The position numbers and the translations under genes are program-made. From NCBI GenBank assembly GCA_009760855.2, contig WPIO01000153.1, forward strand, positions 515,001 through 579,000: DNA of 64,000 bases, in the 5' to 3' direction. Shown piece after piece: positions 59,675 through 64,000 of this stretch (within the stretch, counting starts at the first letter, position 1; each line of letters begins with the position of its first letter). A model generated the notes under the pieces. That model was given only the letters and a program-made list of their open reading frames with translations. It was not told the DNA's origin and searched no databases. This DNA is from Cristatella mucedo. Lineage: Eukaryota > Bryozoa > Phylactolaemata > Cristatellidae.

Positions 59675-60315
59675 TAATAATAATAATATTGCACTTGATA
59701 AAGCGCCCTCAGAGAACTTAATCTCTTTCTAGGCGCTTTACATTTGCTGCAAAGTGATACACAATAGAATAGTAAGTAAAATCATGCTTGAAAAACAAAC
59801 AAAATGAATAACATGGTTAGGGGTTACATGCACTGGGTCAGCATGCAAATGTGGTTAGTGGCAGCATGAACAGTGTCAGCACGCATAAGCACATCGAGGA
59901 CGAATCACAAGGACCCACTAAATGCTGTCCTAAATAGGTATGTTTTTAAGTTTCTTTTAAATGTGGTCAGGTCAGGGGATGTTCTGATGCAGGTCGGGAG
60001 GGAGTTCCAGGCTGTGGGAGCATACGAGCTAAATGCACGGTCTCCAAAGGATTTAAGGTTTGTACGAGGTATTTCTAGACTGTTGGATTCCGAAAAGCGA
60101 GTGGTACGATGCTTTGCCTGATGGGGTAGTGTATCTGAAAGATAGGCTGGAGCCATAGAATGAAGAGACCTAAAAGTGAGCGACAAAACCTTGAAGTCAA
60201 TCCGTTGCTTGACTGGTAGCCAGTGAAGGTTGGCGAGAAGTGGAGTAATGTGGCAACTGCGACGCTCACGACAGACAAGCCTAGCTGCAGAGTTTGGCAC
60301 CAGCTGCAATGTACC
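59675..60315 (-). mobile_element. LINE family A 3' fragment, well preserved
   Basis: Minus-strand open frame 60309-59905: MQLVPNSAARLVCRERRSCH, ITPLLANLHWLPVKQRIDFK, SLHSMAPAYLSDTLPHQAKH and NLKSFGDRAFSSYAPTAWNS, with natural stop, complete 3' hairpin and an (ATT)n tail at 59675-59692. 5'-truncated at about 60315. Confidence 0.9.
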
Positions 60316-60377
60316 AACTGATTAGCCGGCATGCCTACTATTTCAGAGTCATAATCGAGACAGCAAGCTTGGTAAAA

Positions 60378-61345
60378 ATAATAATTTATTTGATAAAGCA
60401 ACCCTCAGAGAACTTAATATCTTTCTAGGCACTTTACATTTGCTGCAAAGGGAAATGCAATTAAATGGTAAGTAAAATCATGCTTGAAAAACAAACAAAA
60501 TGAATAACATGGTTAGGGGTGACATGCACAGGGTCAGCATGCAAATGTGGTTAGTGGCAGCATGCACAGTGTCAGCGCTCATAAGCACATCAAGGACGAA
60601 TCATAGGGACCCACTAAATGTTGTCCTAAATAGGTGTGTTTTTAAGTTCCTTTTAAATGTGGTCCGGTCAGGTGATGTTCTGACGCAAGTCGGGAGGGAG
60701 TTCCAGGCTTTGGGAGCATACGAACTAAATGCACGTTCTCCAAATGATTTGAGGTTTGTACGAGGTATTTGTAGACTGTTGGATTCCGAAAAAGTGGGTG
60801 GTACGATGCTTGGCCTGATGGGGGAGTATGTCGGAGAGATAGGCTGGAGCCATAGGAATGAAGGGACCTAAAAGTGAGCGACAAAACCTTGAAGTCAATC
60901 CGTTGCTTCACTGGTAGCCAGTGCAGGTCGGCGAGAAGTGGAGTAATGTGGCAACTGCTACGCTCATGACAGACAAGCCTAGCTGCAGAGTTTGGCACCA
61001 GCTGCAATCGCATCATTGCACATGCCGGTTGGCCAGCAAGCAGTGAGTAGCAGAAGTTAAGACGGGATGCATGGACCAACTTAAACGTGGTATCCTTATC
61101 TAAACAAGCCCGAATTTTAGCAATATTATGAAGCTGAAAATAGGCAGATTTGACCGTGGAGCTGATATGGTCGTCTAACGAGAGGTCGCTTTGGAATATG
61201 ACACCTAGATTTCGAGCTGATTCGACAGGAGATATGCTGGCAGAGCCAATTTTGAGCCTTTCCAATTTCTGAATCACACTGGGTTTGCCCATAACTAGTA
61301 AGTTAGTTTTGTCATCGTTTATTGGTCTGTTACTTCTAGCCATAT
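60378..61345 (-). mobile_element. LINE family A 3' fragment extending to the RT C-terminus
   Basis: Second tandem minus-strand copy. The frame 61343-60642 begins NDDKTNLLVMGKPSVIQKLE (the conserved 'N.dKT' block after YADD). It continues with LGVIFQSDLSLDDHISSTVK, SAYFQLHNIAKIRACLDKDT, LLADLHWLPVKQRIDFKVLS and then a frameshift. This copy shows the normal sequence at the site where the 25257-25342 palindrome arose. Confidence 0.9.
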
Positions 61346-61945
61346 CGTCTTTGTGTAAATTGCAAAAGTTACCACCGATAATTGGTCATGCCTCCTTCAC
61401 AGTATACATCAAATGCTTAGAAAGGGAATAAGTTCTTCCATGGGTTGCAAAATAATTGCTGCGACATGCCCTCGTCCTACGTTGCTCTGCACTGGTGCAG
61501 GGCGCGGTTACAGCTCAGCCGTCTGCCTTCGTTTATCGGGATTTTCCCCCTAAAAAATTACTAGATGAGACATTTCCGATAATTCTGATGCATTACTATC
61601 TAGAGCACATTTTAGTGCATCATTTGTACTGGTTCGGTGATGAGTCTAGGCTTACGGGCCGGATTCCTGGTTCTGCAGCCCGGGCGGTGATCACGTCAGC
61701 CGCCTGCTGCCGTCACGGTACAGTGGCTATTCACACACCGCCGGAATTCCGTAAAGCGTGTTCCGGAAATTAACATTGTCGATCCCACTTACGGATTTGC
61801 AATCTGCTTTCTGTCATCCCTATTAGCCGCGGCTCCTTCTCGAGCGCCTTGCCGGTTGCTGGCTGTTTGTAAACATCCGGTCGGCTGGTGAGGTTACCCT
61901 GCCGAAGCCACCACGCCTTCAGCTGCTGCTGCATCTGGGCCGGCT
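61346..61945. other. Unannotated, upstream of the PIWI-like locus
   Basis: A fragment of LINE A 3' UTR (AATGCTTAGAAAGGGAATAAGTTC) lies at about 61405-61440. A 105-codon frame at 61456-61773 has no known motif. This would be the promoter or 5' UTR region of the PIWI-like gene if transcription starts here. Confidence 0.35.
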
Positions 61946-62029
61946 ATGGCTCCTCCAGCCGGCCTTGAAGCTCTGCAACAGCCTGCCCCTCTGGCAACGG
62001 TTTCTTTGGTTGATCTTGTGGCCACCCCG
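61946..62029 (+). CDS. Possible first exon of the PIWI-like gene
   Basis: ATG at 61946 opens MAPPAGLEALQQPAPLATVS, an Ala/Pro-rich stretch of 28 codons ending ACCCCG|GTCGGTGC. Joining it to the strong acceptor at 62124/62125 removes a 95-nt intron and keeps phase 0. The frame is also open for about 18 codons upstream. PIWI N-termini are low-complexity and poorly conserved, so homology cannot confirm it. A different donor or a non-coding exon is possible. Confidence 0.3.
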
Positions 62030-62124
62030 GTCGGTGCACAGGCTGCCCCCCTCCTCGGTCGCTAAGGGCGCTAGAGCTCAGGCTAGGTCTCTTCCCCTCT
62101 CCTCTCCATTTCCGGCCCCCACAG

Positions 62125-62345
62125 CATGGCAACGGTGCCACCTCGGTGAATGGTTATGCCCATCGACTCTACGACCTGGAGCCATCCTATCGTCGTGTCG
62201 TCGACGAAATCATGGATAATTGGAAACGAAACGACGAAACCATGGATCGCGATTTTATGGCATATTTATATGAACGTCATCGAGAGAATTATTGTGGTGG
62301 ATGTATCAAGGCACTTGTTGGAAAAATTGTATTTCCAATGCAAGA
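62125..62345 (+). CDS. piwi: PIWI-like Argonaute, pre-PAZ exon
   Basis: The acceptor is excellent: a run of pyrimidines ending CCCCCACAG at 62124. The frame encodes HGNGATSVNGYAHRLYDLEP, DETMDRDFMAYLYERHRENY and CGGCIKALVGKIVF. PIWI proteins have, just before PAZ, 'ETvlDFM..iY' followed by 'kELvGlvVlT.YNN+TYR'. The ET, DFM, Y and ALVGKIV residues match in order and spacing. The exon end is uncertain: GA|GTTCTT at 62345 has the right phase for the next exon, and AG|GTCTAG at about 62388 is an alternative. The open frame running on to 62475 is then intron. PIWI proteins bind piRNAs and silence transposons in the germline and stem cells. Confidence 0.6.
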
Positions 62346-62388
62346 GTTCTTAAGATGGAATGCTCAATGCAGTATCGTCGAAGATAGG

Positions 62389-63160
62389 TCTAGTAACAGC
62401 TATTACGTTTCATTCGTTAAAATTATAGATTTTTGTCGTTCGTTTTGTGGCTGTCATGCTGTGCCTTTACCCTGACTAGATACAAATGTTGGTTTAGTTA
62501 AAGCTTCCCACCCTATACGTTATGGAATCATGATAAAGTATTTCAAAGGTACGTTTTTAATGTGGCATTCAAAATGTGGCTTACTTTTTTATTTTCATTT
62601 TGAAAACTACAATGCATGAGAGCAGATTTATATTTGTGGCCTCCTGTCGTGCCATCATTCATGGGTTGTGTTATTGTATACATTCCTGGGTCAGCTAAGT
62701 GACTAGTCAGAAAGAACAAATTGAGTTGGAAAGGCTATTTTTGCGTGGATGGGATTTGTGAAATAAGTACTGGCATAATAGCCATTAACCTGTTGCATTT
62801 GACAATATTTGATTTCAAATAAGTTGAAATTCTTGGGAAAAATCAATATGGTTATAGCTGCTCAACCAGTCTGATGTTAATAGTAACCGGGTCAAATCAT
62901 CTTACAAAGCAGTAAACAGCAAAAGTGGAAAAGTCTTACAAAGCGGTAAATGGCAAAAGTCTTCAAGATACATCTTGGTTTGACATTACGTATATTCGTG
63001 CATTGAAGAGTACAATACATTTCACCAAAGACTAGTCTTACCATAACCAACCTCTACTGGGGATAGCTGGAACACTTTTGGTGTGCCATATATTACTTGG
63101 CTAAACAACTTACCAATCTATTCAACGATTTTGCTTTAAACCAAGCATTTTGTATTTTAG
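62389..63160. other. Inferred intron of the PIWI-like gene
   Basis: No coding similarity seen. It ends in TTTGTATTTTAG, the acceptor of the PAZ exon. Confidence 0.5.
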
Positions 63161-63272
63161 GTACAGAAATAGGACCTGCAGAGTCGAGAACATTGCATTT
63201 AATTTAGATCCATCGAATACCTTCGAGTTTTTTGATAACGAAATGGTTAGTTATTTCGCTTACTATAATAAG
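63161..63272 (+). CDS. piwi: PIWI-like Argonaute, PAZ-domain exon
   Basis: Starts after TTTGTATTTTAG with one base completing a codon. It reads YRNRTCRVENIAFNLDPSNT, then FEFFDNEMVSYFAYYNK, ending AAG|GTTTGT. This is the PAZ signature of the PIWI clade, 'YNN+TYRvddi.w..nP.sTF...dg.e.Sy.eYY', nearly without gaps over 37 residues. The aromatic Y of 'TYR' is C here. PAZ binds the 2'-O-methylated 3' end of the piRNA. The match favours PIWI over AGO-clade proteins, which lack the YNN+TYR pattern. Confidence 0.78.
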
Positions 63273-63374
63273 GTTTGTTGTCGTATGCAAGACTTTGAAT
63301 TTCTCATTTTTGCAAATGCAGCTTAGCCCTTGGCAATCAATCAGGGCAGTCAAGCAACTATAAACCATTCGTAG

Positions 63375-63545
63375 AGCTATTGTGTTAATATCAAGAAGTC
63401 CTATTAGGCCCTTCTCGTCAGTAGACTAAAGAAGTGCTAGAAGAGCTAAGTTTGAATAGCGAGCTGCACACGGCAAATGGTTTGTTGCCTGGTGACAGGC
63501 GAATGTTCGCCTCATGAAGGAGTTGCATTTCAAACACAAAAATAA
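63375..63545 (+). pseudogene. piwi: PIWI-like, damaged end of PAZ and linker 2
   Basis: Removing 63273-63374 (GTTTGT...CGTAG, 102 nt) continues the frame as SYCVNIKKSY, TAG (63405), ALLVSRLKK. This aligns without gaps to 'YYrkqYN.eI.d..QPlLvSr.k+', with the stop standing where the family has Gln (one C-to-T change). Three more stops (63438, 63447, 63453) precede VCCLVTG, matching 'elC.LTG'. After a frameshift and small deletion comes ANVRLMKELHFKHKNK, matching 'dfr.MKdLa.hT+'. This block is broken as it stands. A real gene would need a different exon here. Confidence 0.6.
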
Positions 63546-63564
63546 GTCCATCTAACAATCACCG

Positions 63565-63630
63565 GAAGTTGGCCGAGTAGATTAATGCACTCAATAGGTA
63601 AGCCTCAGCCAAGTAACGGCGTAATTTTGC
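63565..63630 (+). mobile_element. Possible SINE head relic
   Basis: GTTGGCCGAGTAGATTAATGC and CCTCAGCCAAGTAAC resemble the A-box region and following block of SINE family I (AGCCAAGGTCAAGGTAAC at 7930). It lies in the inferred intron before the Mid exon. Short match. Confidence 0.3.
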
Positions 63631-63661
63631 TTCCGATGCAACATTAAACGTAATTTTTCAG

Positions 63662-63906
63662 TATTCTGTTCGGTCAAGCATATTTATACATCAGCCTTCC
63701 ATGTTTTTGAAGGAATCCACCTGTTCTTTCGATCCAATGGCAGGAAACTGGTCTAGAGATGCCCGATTAAATTTTCTCTCGCCTATGGATCTCAAGAAGT
63801 GGATACTTTGTTATCGTCATGTCGAGCAGATACTTGCTCTTGAATTTGTGGATATATTCCTCAAGGTTGCACATCGCATAGGTTTCACTGTTTCACTACC
63901 CAGTGT
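63662..63906 (+). CDS. piwi: PIWI-like Argonaute, Mid-domain exon
   Basis: The acceptor TAATTTTTCAG precedes an intact frame: YSVRSSIFIHQPSMF, FDPMAGNWSRDARLNFLSPM, DLKKWILCYRHVEQILALEF and VDIFLKVAHRIGFTVSLPSV. The Mid-domain opening of PIWI proteins, 'f....dWsre.R...li....L..W.l.y.......a..fv..l..v...mG..i..P', is matched throughout, with NWSRDAR and KKW-L-Y as anchors. The donor GT|GTAAGA gives phase 2. Mid holds the 5' phosphate of the guide RNA. The catalytic Piwi domain should follow beyond the window. Confidence 0.8.
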
Positions 63907-63984
63907 GTAAGAAGTAAACGGTAAATATCTGTTTTCCTGTAAGTTTTCGTCGTTTATAGCACCTATATAATTGCCTGCTTGCAG

Positions 63985-64000
63985 ATTTATATTAGCCGCC
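63985..64000 (+). CDS. piwi: PIWI-like Argonaute, start of next exon
   Basis: After a 78-nt intron ending in TGCCTGCTTGCAG, ATTTATATTAGCCGCC continues the frame in phase as (V)FILAA. It is cut by the window edge. Confidence 0.45.

Noticed and set aside
62346..62475. The open continuation after the pre-PAZ exon (WNAQCSIVEDRSSNSYY...) as an Argonaute L1 linker
   Set aside because: It first looked like the AGO pattern 'YK...vIdFl'. However, the PAZ exon joins better to the preceding ALVGKIVF block, so the stretch is more likely intron read-through.
63560..63595. Further PIWI linker similarity (SPEVGRVD)
   Set aside because: The same bases look like a tRNA/SINE A-box and contain stops. The match is too short to count as evidence.
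63375..63600. Stop-codon reassignment (TAA/TAG read as Gln) to explain stops at Gln positions in the PIWI-like locus
   Set aside because: TGA also occurs in the same stretch along with a frameshift, and the intact LRP and Mid exons give no support. Ordinary pseudogene decay is simpler.

Overview
The window looks like repeat-rich genomic DNA from an invertebrate animal. There are no operons or ribosome-binding sites. Coding homology occurs as short open blocks bounded by GT/AG splice signals. The rest is dominated by decayed non-LTR retrotransposons (LINEs), tRNA-derived SINEs and AT/CA/CT microsatellites. Several inferred introns are short (roughly 80-100 nt). A flatworm or other lophotrochozoan is possible, but the sequence alone does not settle the taxon.

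Two host genes can be recognised. (1) On the minus strand, four exons at 27750-27535, 23585-23390, 22934-22678 and 14363-14188 splice in a consistent phase. Together they encode one complete YWTD-type six-bladed beta-propeller of about 280 residues, as in LDL-receptor-related proteins (LRP). The introns are 3.9, 0.45 and 8.3 kb and are loaded with LINE and SINE copies. A candidate signal-peptide exon on the same strand (44060-44009) could be its first exon, but this is unproven. (2) At the right edge, on the plus strand, a PIWI-clade Argonaute is visible from about 62.1 kb to the window end: a pre-PAZ exon, a PAZ exon, a damaged PAZ/linker stretch with in-frame stops, an intact Mid exon, and the start of another exon. 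One stop lies exactly where the family has a conserved glutamine, so this is either a recent pseudogene or a gene with a decayed segment.

Mobile DNA. LINE family A belongs to the CR1/L2-like group. Its 3' end carries a double-stem hairpin followed by (TTA)n, and there are about twenty copies, mostly 5'-truncated, in both orientations. LINE family B has a related C-terminus but ends in (ATTAC)n. A SINE family (7.9 and 46.0 kb) has a tRNA-like head and a 3' end that imitates the LINE-A hairpin. A second SINE family lies at 21.2 and 56.9 kb. Two perfect fold-back palindromes are made of LINE-A sequence (25257-25342 and 58312-58382).

Region by region: 0-14 kb, LINE/SINE relics, microsatellites and a decamer satellite; 14-28 kb, LRP propeller exons in long introns; 28-31 kb, relics; 31-38.6 kb, a more GC-rich block with a 59-base G run and TA/CA/GA tracts but no recognised gene; 39-44 kb, LINE relics and a CATC minisatellite; 46.1-50 kb, an unusual cluster of alanine-rich coding units, in direct and inverted copies, each fused to LINE-A fragments; 50-57 kb, mostly unrecognised sequence; 57.6-61.3 kb, dense LINE-A copies; 61.9-64 kb, the PIWI locus.
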